Source of the DNA: an uncultured Veillonella sp.
GTDB lineage: Bacteria > Bacillota_C > Negativicutes > Veillonellales > Veillonellaceae
DNA: 5,303 nucleotides
NCBI GenBank assembly: GCA_900765235.1
Contig: CAAFRK010000187.1
Coordinates: 1-5,303 of the forward strand
Reading direction: 5' to 3'
Notes under the pieces: generated by a model
Seen by the model: the letters and a program-made list of their open reading frames with translations, nothing else
The model's database searches: none
What the model was told of the DNA's origin: nothing
Program-made: the position numbers and the translations under genes
Shown here: piece after piece, positions 1-5,303 of the stretch
Position numbering within the stretch: position 1 is the stretch's first letter
How the letters are laid out: every line of letters starts with the position of its first letter

Positions 1-179
1 ATAATCACATCATCGACCCATGGTGTACCAGGCAAGAGGCTAGCAAACTGCTCGTGAATGGCCCATGTAATACGAGCATTAGGCCAATTCTTGCGCATAG
101 CGTACAAGGTAGGCAATGCGTGAATTACATCGCCTAAGGAACTCATCTTGATGATGAGTATATTCTTGTAATCTTTCAT
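1..179 (-). CDS. Heptosyltransferase I-like GT9 glycosyltransferase, N-terminal part only
   Basis: The first 59 codons of a minus-strand gene that continues beyond the left edge of the window. The visible protein begins MKDYKNILIIKMSSLGDVIH and continues HALPTLYAMRKNWP, then a segment with WAIHEQFASLLPG. This is the amino-terminal Rossmann strand and glycine-rich loop of family GT9 heptosyltransferases. The SSLGDVIHALP stretch resembles WaaC (heptosyltransferase I: SSMGDVLHTLP) more than WaaF, and Asp17 matches the proposed catalytic base Asp13 of WaaC. Family role: transfer of L,D-heptose from ADP-heptose to the Kdo/lipid A inner core at the cytoplasmic face of the inner membrane. The start is supported by GGGAGG four bases upstream of the ATG. 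It follows gmhB after about 92 nt, so it fits as the user of the sugar made by the genes before it. WaaC rather than another GT9 enzyme is inferred from the N-terminus alone. Confidence 0.85.
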   Translation of the reverse strand, partial: MKDYKNILIIKMSSLGDVIHALPTLYAMRKNWPNARITWAIHEQFASLLPGTPWVDDVI

Positions 180-183
180 ATAG

Positions 184-189
184 CCTCCC
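184..189 (-). promoter_or_regulatory. Ribosome binding site of the GT9 glycosyltransferase
   Basis: The minus strand reads GGGAGG followed by CTAT and the ATG at 179. The spacing of four bases is short, but the match to the anti-Shine-Dalgarno sequence is strong and it selects this ATG over the internal Met12. The roughly 92-nt gap in which it lies (180-271) shows no clear promoter. It contains only a weak 14-nt dyad (TTACT/AGTAA arms, about 241-254) that is too small and lacks a T-run to be a terminator. Confidence 0.7.
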
Positions 190-271
190 AAAATACAACA
201 CCACAACTAAAAAGCCTCATAACACCGTTGAATCTGATTTACTCTAAAGTAAGCGTAAAATAAATAATGGA

Positions 272-766
272 CTAAATAATAGTCTTAATAAAATCTAACA
301 AATTTGTACCTGTAAATAGATAGCCTTTTACACCAGCCGCTTCTGCTGCATCAACATCGCGCTGACTATCGCCAATAAGGAAACTACTTTTAGGGTCTAC
401 ATCATAATCCTTAATAGCTTGATTAATCATGCCAGGCTTTGGCTTTCTACATTCACAATCGACAGCATAAAAAGGCACAGAGCCTTCTTTATGGTGAGGG
501 CAATAATAAAAATGTAAAATTGGTGCCCCACTGCGATCTAATTCATGAGCCATGTGATCATGTAAAATTTGAACATCAGATTCCTTATAATAACCTCTAG
601 CTACACCACTTTGATTTGTCACTACAATGAGGTCATAGCCCTTGCTATACGCATAAGCTAGTGCTTCTTTAGCTCCATCCACCCATTCTAAATCGCTGAT
701 TTTATATAAATAGCTAACATCTTTATTGATAACACCATCGCGATCTAAAAATAATACCTTGCGCAT
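272..766 (-). CDS. gmhB: D-glycero-beta-D-manno-heptose 1,7-bisphosphate 7-phosphatase
   Basis: A cytoplasmic HAD-superfamily (subclass IIIA) phosphatase of 164 aa that removes the 7-phosphate from heptose 1,7-bisphosphate to give heptose 1-phosphate, the third step of ADP-heptose synthesis. The HAD nucleophile motif is DRDGVIN with Asp8 and Asp10. Motif II is VVTNQSGVARG (Thr50, Asn51). The zinc-binding loop characteristic of GmhB and the histidinol-phosphatase relatives is present as Cys89-Pro-His91 and Cys104-Glu-Cys106, followed by RKPKPG (107-112). Motif IV is GDSQRD with Asp133 and Asp137. It is somewhat shorter than the E. coli enzyme (191 aa), but all motifs are intact. The ATG overlaps the hldD stop codon by one base (TAATG). 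Its own ribosome site is an AAGGG at 778-782, 11 bases away, so reinitiation from hldD probably matters. Histidinol phosphatase is the main alternative, but the neighbours argue strongly for GmhB. Confidence 0.95.
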   Translation of the reverse strand: MRKVLFLDRDGVINKDVSYLYKISDLEWVDGAKEALAYAYSKGYDLIVVTNQSGVARGYYKESDVQILHDHMAHELDRSGAPILHFYYCPHHKEGSVPFYAVDCECRKPKPGMINQAIKDYDVDPKSSFLIGDSQRDVDAAEAAGVKGYLFTGTNLLDFIKTII

Positions 767-1731
767 TAACGTAAATACCCTTCGTTATTATCGAGTAGTT
801 CACAATATTCTTTAACAGCATCTTCCATTTTATGGAACCCTTTATCATAACCAGCAGCCAATAATTTAGTAGTATCAGCCTCAGTAAAGCTTTGGTATTT
901 GCCTTTTAATACCTCAGGGAATGGAATATATTCAATTTTGCCTTTACCGTTGTAGTCGATTACAGCTTGCATAAATTGGTTAAAGCTATGAGCATTACCT
1001 GTACCACAGTTGAAAGTACCAGAAATTTCTGGATGTTCCCAGAAATAGAAGTTTACATTAACTACGTCTTTAACATAGATAAAGTCACGTGTTTGACCAC
1101 CGTCTTCGTAGCCATCTGTACCTTCAAATAGATTGATAATACCAGTTTCTTTATTTTTGTAGAACATTTGGCGAACTAAGGAAGCCATTTTATCTTTATG
1201 AGCTTCATTAGGACCATATACATTGAAGTAACGTAAACCTACAACTTGCGCTGTATACTCACCTTCATATTTACGTACATAGCGATCAAATAACAATTTA
1301 GAGTACGCATATGGATTAAGTGCTTCTTCGGCTTCTGGTTTTTCTACGAAACCATTAGTACCATTGCCATAAGTAGATGCAGAGGATGCATAGATGAATG
1401 GAATACGACGGTCTTGGCAATAATGGAATAGATTTTTAGAACCTTCATAGTTGTTCTTCATCATATATTTGCCGTTATATTCCATTGTGTCCGCACAAGC
1501 ACCTTCATGAAATACTACTTCGATAGGACCTACATCAAATGTACCATCAGCAATAGCACAATCAAAATCATCACAATCGATATAATCCATGAATTCTAAG
1601 TTTTGAATATTTCGGATTTTACGACCATCTGTAAGGTCATCAACAATGAGAATATCTGTACGACCGCGGTCATTTAACGCTTTCACAATATTACTGCCAA
1701 TAAAACCAGCACCGCCTGTTACGATAATCAT
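766..1731 (-). CDS. hldD: ADP-L-glycero-D-manno-heptose 6-epimerase
   Basis: A 321-aa short-chain dehydrogenase/reductase (extended type) that inverts C6 of ADP-D-glycero-D-manno-heptose to give the L-glycero form used by LPS heptosyltransferases. The N-terminal nucleotide-binding loop is GGAGFIG (residues 6-12), and an acidic pair Asp31-Asp32 ends the second strand. The SSASTYG segment lies at 116-122. The catalytic YxxxK is Y141-A-Y-S-K145, aligning with Tyr140/Lys144 of E. coli HldD. The second catalytic lysine (Lys178 in E. coli) is matched by Lys179 in the stretch NVYGPNEAHKDKMAS. Length agrees with the family (about 310 aa). It starts within the last codon of hldE through an ATGA overlap, preceded by a very strong AAGGAGGG. 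UDP-glucose 4-epimerase relatives are the alternative family, but the HKxxMAS motif and the gene context favour HldD. Confidence 0.97.
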   Translation of the reverse strand: MIIVTGGAGFIGSNIVKALNDRGRTDILIVDDLTDGRKIRNIQNLEFMDYIDCDDFDCAIADGTFDVGPIEVVFHEGACADTMEYNGKYMMKNNYEGSKNLFHYCQDRRIPFIYASSASTYGNGTNGFVEKPEAEEALNPYAYSKLLFDRYVRKYEGEYTAQVVGLRYFNVYGPNEAHKDKMASLVRQMFYKNKETGIINLFEGTDGYEDGGQTRDFIYVKDVVNVNFYFWEHPEISGTFNCGTGNAHSFNQFMQAVIDYNGKGKIEYIPFPEVLKGKYQSFTEADTTKLLAAGYDKGFHKMEDAVKEYCELLDNNEGYLR

Positions 1732-3206
1732 AATTTACCCTCCTTAGCCATAGTAGCTATTTTCCCTACAATATCGGATGTAGAGTAACCTTCTTTAAAT
1801 GAAAGCACCTCTACATGATCTACGGACTCACGCCCAATAATATCTTCTATCTTATAATCTCCGCCCTTAACAAGCGTATTAGGACGTAAATAAGCTAATA
1901 GTTCAGCTGGTGTATCTTCTTCAAATAAGACCACACCATCGATACAACGCAACGCACTTAATAATGCTGCTCTATCCTCTTCACGTACGATGGGCCGTGT
2001 TTCCCCTTTTAGACGTCTAACAGAAGCATCGGAATTCAAACCAATAATTAGATGATCGCCTAATTGAGCTGCCTCTTGTAAATACGTAATATGTCCGCGA
2101 TGAAGAATATCAAAACAACCATTAGTAAACACAACAGTTTCACCTTTGTTTTGCCATTGTGCAATAAGTTGCTTCATCTCTTCTTTTGTGTATAAAGGTT
2201 TAGATTGAACACTATGCTTATAAGAATGCCATAAATCCAATAGTTCAGATCGATGGATTGGATATGTACCAACCTTAGATACGACAATGCCAGCAGCACC
2301 ATTTGCGATATGTAATGCTAAACGCATAGATAAGCCACTGGCAAGGCATGTCATCATCATAGATACAACCGTATCACCTGCACCACTTACATCGAATACC
2401 TCTTGTTGTGTAGCCGGATTATGCCATGTGCGTCCATCCTTTGCAATAACAGTAATCCCTTTTGCAGACCGTGTAGCCACAATATATTCTAAATCAACAT
2501 TAACCAGTACTGACTTAGCTGCCTCTACGATGGTGGCATCATCGTTAGCTAACTTATGACCAACACATTCACCGAGTTCTTTTACATTCGGTGTAATACA
2601 AGTTGCACCATTATATTTAGACCAGTCTGAACCTTTAGGATCAACAATGGTTTGTACGCCATACGCCTTAGCTAAACTAAAGATTTTTTTAAGCAATGTT
2701 GGTGTACAAACGCCTTTGCCATAGTCAGATACAACAATACCATCGATACCAGCCTTACAAAGATTTTCTAGCCAAGCAGACAGTCGTTTCTCTTCCTCAC
2801 TTGTTAAATCTGTAATCGTTTCAAAATCAAGACGCATCATCTGTTGTCGATCGCCTAGAATACGCATTTTAGTAATGGTAGAACGATTATCACTCGTTAA
2901 TAAACCTGTTGTATCAATCTTATCAGCCTTTAGCAATTGTTGTAATAAACGACCATGGTCATCATTACCAGCAATAGCACCAAGATATACTGTACAATCT
3001 AAATTTGATAAGTTTGACGCAACATTACCAGCGCCACCAAGCACTTCTTTCATCTTTGCCACGCGGTTTACAGGAACCGGTGCTTCCGGAGAAATACGAC
3101 TTACATCACCAAAAACATAACGATCTACCATAACATCACCTATAACGGCAATCTTCAGATTTGGTAGTTGCTTTGTTAAAAATTGATTAATGGTAGCATT
3201 TATCAT
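1728..3206 (-). CDS. hldE: Bifunctional D-glycero-beta-D-manno-heptose 7-phosphate kinase / heptose 1-phosphate adenylyltransferase
   Basis: A two-domain cytoplasmic enzyme of 492 aa (E. coli HldE is 477) performing steps two and four of ADP-heptose synthesis. Residues about 17-320 form a PfkB/ribokinase-type kinase: VIGDVMVDRY (21-30), SRISPEAPVPV (36-46), GGAGNVA (57-63), and the C-terminal signature DVSGAGDT (272-279) with catalytic base Asp278. After a linker near 325-340 comes a cytidylyltransferase-like domain with FTNGCFDILHRGH (360-372), carrying the HxGH motif (His369, His372), and LNSDASVRRLKG (390-401). The frame stays open upstream to a TTG at 3269, which would add 21 residues. 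I chose the ATG at 3206 because it has AGGTGG just upstream and because E. coli HldE begins only a few residues before the equivalent VGDVMLDRY. The stop overlaps the hldD start by four bases. A gap of 96 nt separates it from gmhA, the loosest junction within the heptose block. Confidence 0.96.
   Translation of the reverse strand: MINATINQFLTKQLPNLKIAVIGDVMVDRYVFGDVSRISPEAPVPVNRVAKMKEVLGGAGNVASNLSNLDCTVYLGAIAGNDDHGRLLQQLLKADKIDTTGLLTSDNRSTITKMRILGDRQQMMRLDFETITDLTSEEEKRLSAWLENLCKAGIDGIVVSDYGKGVCTPTLLKKIFSLAKAYGVQTIVDPKGSDWSKYNGATCITPNVKELGECVGHKLANDDATIVEAAKSVLVNVDLEYIVATRSAKGITVIAKDGRTWHNPATQQEVFDVSGAGDTVVSMMMTCLASGLSMRLALHIANGAAGIVVSKVGTYPIHRSELLDLWHSYKHSVQSKPLYTKEEMKQLIAQWQNKGETVVFTNGCFDILHRGHITYLQEAAQLGDHLIIGLNSDASVRRLKGETRPIVREEDRAALLSALRCIDGVVLFEEDTPAELLAYLRPNTLVKGGDYKIEDIIGRESVDHVEVLSFKEGYSTSDIVGKIATMAKEGKL
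1738..1745 (-). promoter_or_regulatory. Strong ribosome binding site of hldD inside the hldE coding end
   Basis: The minus strand reads AAGGAGGG, six bases before the hldD ATG at 1731. It lies inside the Lys-Glu-Gly codons of the hldE C-terminus. Together with the ATGA stop/start overlap it indicates coupled but independently efficient translation of the epimerase. Confidence 0.85.
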
Positions 3207-3209
3207 AAT

Positions 3210-3215
3210 CCACCT
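3210..3215 (-). promoter_or_regulatory. Ribosome binding site that decides the hldE start
   Basis: The minus strand reads AGGTGG then ATT and the ATG at 3206. It is an imperfect Shine-Dalgarno sequence (T in place of A in AGGAGG) with acceptable spacing if the AGG is the pairing core. No comparable purine-rich site precedes the in-frame TTG at 3269. It is visibly weaker than the sites of hldD and gmhA. Confidence 0.6.
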
Positions 3216-3229
3216 ATTCCTTACCACAA

Positions 3230-3241
3230 TATACATGTATA
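3230..3241. repeat. 12-bp perfect palindrome in the gmhA-hldE gap
   Basis: TATACATGTATA is a perfect 12-bp dyad, 24 bases upstream of the hldE ATG. Its core ACATGTAT recurs as a direct repeat at 3270-3277 on the plus strand. An interrupted dyad ATAAC-GA-GTTAT overlaps it at 3239-3250. It could be an operator half-site pair or part of an mRNA structure with the second copy. No function can be assigned, and AT-rich DNA yields such dyads by chance. Confidence 0.4.
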
Positions 3242-3278
3242 ACGAGTTATCTAAAAAACCGGATTTCAAACATGTATC

Positions 3279-3290
3279 TATTTATAAATA
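3279..3290. repeat. 12-bp AT-only palindrome downstream of gmhA
   Basis: TATTTATAAATA is a perfect dyad just after the gmhA stop codon. On the minus strand it includes TATAAA (3281-3286), a 5/6 match to a sigma-70 -10 element. Only a poor -35 candidate, TTATTA at 3304-3309, lies 17 bases upstream. A further small dyad ACCG-TAA-CGGT sits at 3293-3303, touching the gmhA stop. These may mark an internal promoter for hldE, but the evidence is weak and no terminator-like GC stem with a U-run is present. Confidence 0.3.
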
Positions 3291-3302
3291 TGACCGTAAC
3301 GG

Positions 3303-3872
3303 TTAATAATCTTCTTCAATAATTTCGCACATTATATGACCTGCCAGAATGTGCATTTCTTGAATACGAGCTGTCACATTGCTCGGAATAGCTAATGTAA
3401 TATCACATAATTCACCTAGTTTTCCACCGCCTTCACCTGTGAAAGCTATGGTGTGCATGCCGATAGAACGGGCCATTTCTGCAGCTTTTACAACATTCTT
3501 GGAGTTCCCAGATGTAGAAATCCCAATGAGAACGTCACCTGTACGGCCTAAGCCCTCTACTTGACGTGCAAAAACAGATTCAAAATCATAGTCATTTGCA
3601 ATAGCTGTTAATGCAGATGTATCAGTAGTTAATGCAATCCCTGCAAGAGAGCGTCGTTCCTTTTTAAAGCGACAAATCAATTCAGCTGCTAAATGTTGAG
3701 AATCAGCAGCAGAACCGCCATTACCACAGAACAAAATTTTATTGCCATTCTCTAAAGCCGCCTTACAGCGATATGCAATCTCTTGAATGGTATCCATATG
3801 CTCCATTGTCTTTCCAAAGACTTCCAAATGCTCCGTAAAACGATCTGCAATGATTGGATTTAAATCAGTCAT
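3303..3872 (-). CDS. gmhA: Sedoheptulose 7-phosphate isomerase (phosphoheptose isomerase)
   Basis: A 189-aa SIS-domain isomerase, the usual family length, converting sedoheptulose 7-phosphate to D-glycero-D-manno-heptose 7-phosphate, the first committed step of heptose synthesis. The family signature CGNGGSAADSQHLAAEL spans residues 49-65. It is followed by RRSLAGIALTTDTSALTAIAND (73-94), the phosphate-binding ISTSGNSKNV (118-127) and TARIQEMHILAGH (167-179). Putative zinc ligands by comparison with characterised GmhA proteins are His60, Glu64, Gln171 and His179. All are present, so it should be active as a cytoplasmic tetramer. The ATG overlaps the stop of the upstream dipeptidase by one base (TAATG), and an AAAGGAG eight bases upstream lies within the dipeptidase coding end. 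The related DnaA-binding protein DiaA shares this fold, but the metal ligands and context point to GmhA. Confidence 0.97.
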   Translation of the reverse strand: MTDLNPIIADRFTEHLEVFGKTMEHMDTIQEIAYRCKAALENGNKILFCGNGGSAADSQHLAAELICRFKKERRSLAGIALTTDTSALTAIANDYDFESVFARQVEGLGRTGDVLIGISTSGNSKNVVKAAEMARSIGMHTIAFTGEGGGKLGELCDITLAIPSNVTARIQEMHILAGHIMCEIIEEDY

Positions 3873-4798
3873 TATAAAATCTCCTTTAACAGTCTATCTG
3901 CATTTTTCCAGAATAATTTTTCACATTGTTCCACAGATAAACCAGCTTCTTTAAATGCATCGTATAATCGATACATTTCAGAAGTGTCTTTAATTTCTGT
4001 ATCCGGCTTAATACCATCAAAATCGGTGCCTAATGCAACTACATCCTCCCCGCCTTTATTGATGAGATATAAGCCATGCTTTACGATATCTTCAATTCGA
4101 CTTATCGGTGATGTGCCTAAAAAAGATTGGGCAAAGTTAAGGCCTATAACACCACCCTTATCAGCAATAAGCTTAATCAAATTATCTGGTAGATTTCTAG
4201 TATGGGCTGTAACTTCACGTGCATTGGAGTGTGATGCTACAAATGGTACATCTAATACATCACCTAGTTGCTCAGTACCAGCATCATTTAGATGAGAACA
4301 ATCGACGATTATCCCTAAATCTTGCATAGCCTCTACAAATTCAACGCCTTTTGATGTTAATTTTTTATGCTGCTCACCACAATGTGGCTCACCCAGTCCA
4401 TTTGGATAATTCCAGGTAAGCGTAATAAGTCGAACCCCATCTTGATAAGCTTGTTTAAGTTTATCTAAATCACCACCGAGTACGCCGCCCTCTTCAATAG
4501 ACATGAGAGCTCCGATCTTACCGGACTCATATACAGACACTATATCTTGATAAGAGAGCACATGCTGAATGTGCTCTCCATAGTGATGAATTTGTGATGT
4601 ACATAAATTACGCATCGCTTCATAACGACCATAAGGGTCATTTGTATCACCAAGATTGATAAATAATGCAAAATCCTGCACCTTGCTGTGAGCCTTTTGT
4701 AATTTTTCTATATCGATTTTCCAAGTATTACGATACAAATCTCCACAATCAGGATGATCTATTAATTTCATTATCGTATCGCAGTGTAAATCTATCAT
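3872..4798 (-). CDS. Peptidase family M19 (renal dipeptidase-like) zinc dipeptidase
   Basis: A 308-aa metallo-dipeptidase of the amidohydrolase-type TIM-barrel family M19, related to mammalian membrane dipeptidase and bacterial enzymes that cleave dipeptides, including those with a C-terminal D-residue. Expected binuclear zinc ligands are visible: His5 and Asp7 in DLHCDT, bridging Glu103 in SIEEGG, His169 in VDCSHL and His190 in ASHSNA. Arg201 (RNLPD) and Asp259 (GTDFDG) match the substrate-binding arginine and catalytic aspartate. The protein begins with the first metal motif and has no signal peptide, lipobox or membrane segment, so it is probably cytoplasmic, unlike the GPI-anchored animal enzyme. 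It starts 25 nt after nrdR with GAGG four bases before the ATG, and overlaps gmhA by one base. Its substrate cannot be read from sequence. Turnover of peptidoglycan-derived dipeptides is a reasonable but unproven guess given the envelope context. Confidence 0.92.
   Translation of the reverse strand: MIDLHCDTIMKLIDHPDCGDLYRNTWKIDIEKLQKAHSKVQDFALFINLGDTNDPYGRYEAMRNLCTSQIHHYGEHIQHVLSYQDIVSVYESGKIGALMSIEEGGVLGGDLDKLKQAYQDGVRLITLTWNYPNGLGEPHCGEQHKKLTSKGVEFVEAMQDLGIIVDCSHLNDAGTEQLGDVLDVPFVASHSNAREVTAHTRNLPDNLIKLIADKGGVIGLNFAQSFLGTSPISRIEDIVKHGLYLINKGGEDVVALGTDFDGIKPDTEIKDTSEMYRLYDAFKEAGLSVEQCEKLFWKNADRLLKEIL
3881..3887 (-). promoter_or_regulatory. Ribosome binding site of gmhA inside the dipeptidase gene
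   Basis: The minus strand reads AAAGGAG, eight bases before the gmhA ATG at 3872, embedded in the last codons of the dipeptidase. With the TAATG overlap it shows that gmhA is translated from the same message as the dipeptidase. Confidence 0.85.
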
Positions 4799-4802
4799 AA
4801 AG

Positions 4803-4807
4803 CCTCA
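4803..4807 (-). promoter_or_regulatory. Ribosome binding site of the M19 dipeptidase
   Basis: The minus strand reads TGAGG followed by CTTT and the ATG at 4798. The 25-nt spacer after the nrdR stop holds little else: only a small dyad TACTA-A-TAGTA (4812-4822), too weak to be a terminator. The message therefore probably reads through from nrdR. Confidence 0.6.
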
Positions 4808-4823
4808 CATATACTATTAGTAA

Positions 4824-5300
4824 TTAACTACGTTTTGGTTTTTTAGCATCTAGTTTTTTTAATGCTTTCAGTTCTTCCATAAAGCTATCAATATTATCAA
4901 ACTTACGATATACGCTGGCAAATCGAACATATGCAACTTGGTCAATATCTTTTAATTGTTGCAATACAAGTTCACCTATACGATCAGTAGTTACTTCTTG
5001 GTTGATTTCATTACGAATATCGCGCTCTACATCATTCACTACTTGTTCCATCACAGACATTGGTACGGTACGTTTATCACAAGAACGCAATAGACCATTT
5101 AATAATTTACCGCGATCAAATAATTCACGACGTCCGTTTTTCTTTAATACCATAAGTGGTACTTCTTCTATAATTTCATAGGTAGTAAAGCGACGGCCAC
5201 AATTGATACATTCGCGGCGACGGCGAATACTATTACCTTCATCAGTCGTTCTAGAGTCTGTTACCTTCGTGTCTGTGTGTTGGCAATAAGGACATCTCAT
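4824..5300 (-). CDS. nrdR: Transcriptional repressor NrdR
   Basis: A complete 158-aa NrdR, the nucleotide-sensing repressor that binds NrdR boxes upstream of ribonucleotide reductase operons when dATP is abundant. The N-terminal zinc ribbon has Cys3-P-Y-Cys6 and Cys31-I-N-Cys34, with the arginine-rich segment SIRRRRE (24-30) between the pairs and FTTYE following. The ATP-cone domain covers about residues 46-136, beginning VPLMVLKKNGRRELFDRGKL and ending near AYVRFASVYRKF, the usual NrdR ending. The C-terminal tail is lysine-rich (ALKKLDAKKPKRS). Length is typical (about 150-160 aa). The ATG is three bases from the right edge, so its ribosome site and promoter are outside the window. No NrdR box is recognisable within the window, so the heptose genes themselves show no sign of being direct targets. 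Confidence 0.98.
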   Translation of the reverse strand: MRCPYCQHTDTKVTDSRTTDEGNSIRRRRECINCGRRFTTYEIIEEVPLMVLKKNGRRELFDRGKLLNGLLRSCDKRTVPMSVMEQVVNDVERDIRNEINQEVTTDRIGELVLQQLKDIDQVAYVRFASVYRKFDNIDSFMEELKALKKLDAKKPKRS

Positions 5301-5303
5301 CTG

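Noticed and set aside
241..254. Dyad TTACT/AGTAA after gmhB as a terminator
   Set aside because: Only five or six weak pairs, no GC-rich stem and no following T-run on the minus strand.
2287..2559. Plus-strand 90-codon open frame
   Set aside because: It lies wholly inside hldE on the opposite strand, has no ribosome site and no recognisable domain. The hldE frame there is unambiguous PfkB kinase sequence.
2875..3120. Plus-strand 81-codon open frame
   Set aside because: Antisense to the conserved N-terminal kinase motifs of hldE; a coding shadow.
3281..3309. Sigma-70 promoter for hldE (TATAAA with TTATTA at 17-nt spacing)
   Set aside because: The -35 matches only three of six bases and the region is AT-rich, so chance matches are likely. 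Kept as a test within the gap finding rather than called as a promoter.
3379..3564. Plus-strand 61-codon open frame
   Set aside because: Antisense to gmhA across its conserved STSGNS region, proline/serine-rich low-quality translation, no start signal.
3984..4295. Plus-strand 103-codon open frame
   Set aside because: Antisense to the M19 dipeptidase across its metal motifs; no ribosome site or family resemblance.
4812..4822. Dyad TACTA-A-TAGTA after nrdR as terminator or NrdR box
   Set aside because: The stem is five AT-rich pairs with a one-base loop and no U-run, so not a terminator. It also lacks the spacing and bases of an NrdR box.
1..5303. A previously undescribed defence, mobile or RNA-based system
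   Set aside because: Every gene belongs to a well-known family with intact motifs, all on one strand. I see no insertion-sequence ends, CRISPR repeats, tRNA, large structured RNA or tandem repeats.

Overview
The window is a compact, entirely minus-strand gene cluster with no mobile element, RNA gene or CRISPR array visible. Read in transcription order (from the right edge to the left) it holds: nrdR (transcriptional repressor of ribonucleotide reductase genes), an M19-family metallo-dipeptidase, gmhA, hldE, hldD, gmhB, and the first 59 codons of a family 9 glycosyltransferase resembling heptosyltransferase I (WaaC). The last gene runs off the left edge.

Four consecutive genes encode every step of the ADP-L-glycero-beta-D-manno-heptose pathway. 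GmhA isomerises sedoheptulose 7-phosphate. The kinase half of HldE makes heptose 1,7-bisphosphate, GmhB removes the 7-phosphate, and the nucleotidyltransferase half of HldE makes ADP-D,D-heptose. HldD then epimerises C6. The glycosyltransferase that follows is placed to transfer the heptose to the lipopolysaccharide inner core, so precursor synthesis and first use sit together.

The junctions are very tight. nrdR to the dipeptidase is 25 nt. Dipeptidase/gmhA overlap by 1 nt (TAATG), hldE/hldD by 4 nt (ATGA) and hldD/gmhB by 1 nt (TAATG). Two looser gaps remain, 96 nt before hldE and about 92 nt before the glycosyltransferase. The first is AT-rich and holds several short dyads; neither shows a convincing terminator. 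The whole set is probably one operon, possibly with an internal start before hldE.

The organism makes heptose-containing LPS, has AT-rich DNA by eye, and uses strong AAGGAGG-type ribosome binding sites. This fits a diderm Firmicute of the Negativicutes (a Veillonella-like organism is my best guess), but that is inference from style and content, and an AT-rich proteobacterium cannot be excluded. I found no evidence of a novel system. The most interesting points are the dipeptidase built into the heptose operon, NrdR at its head, and the unexplained 96-nt gap.
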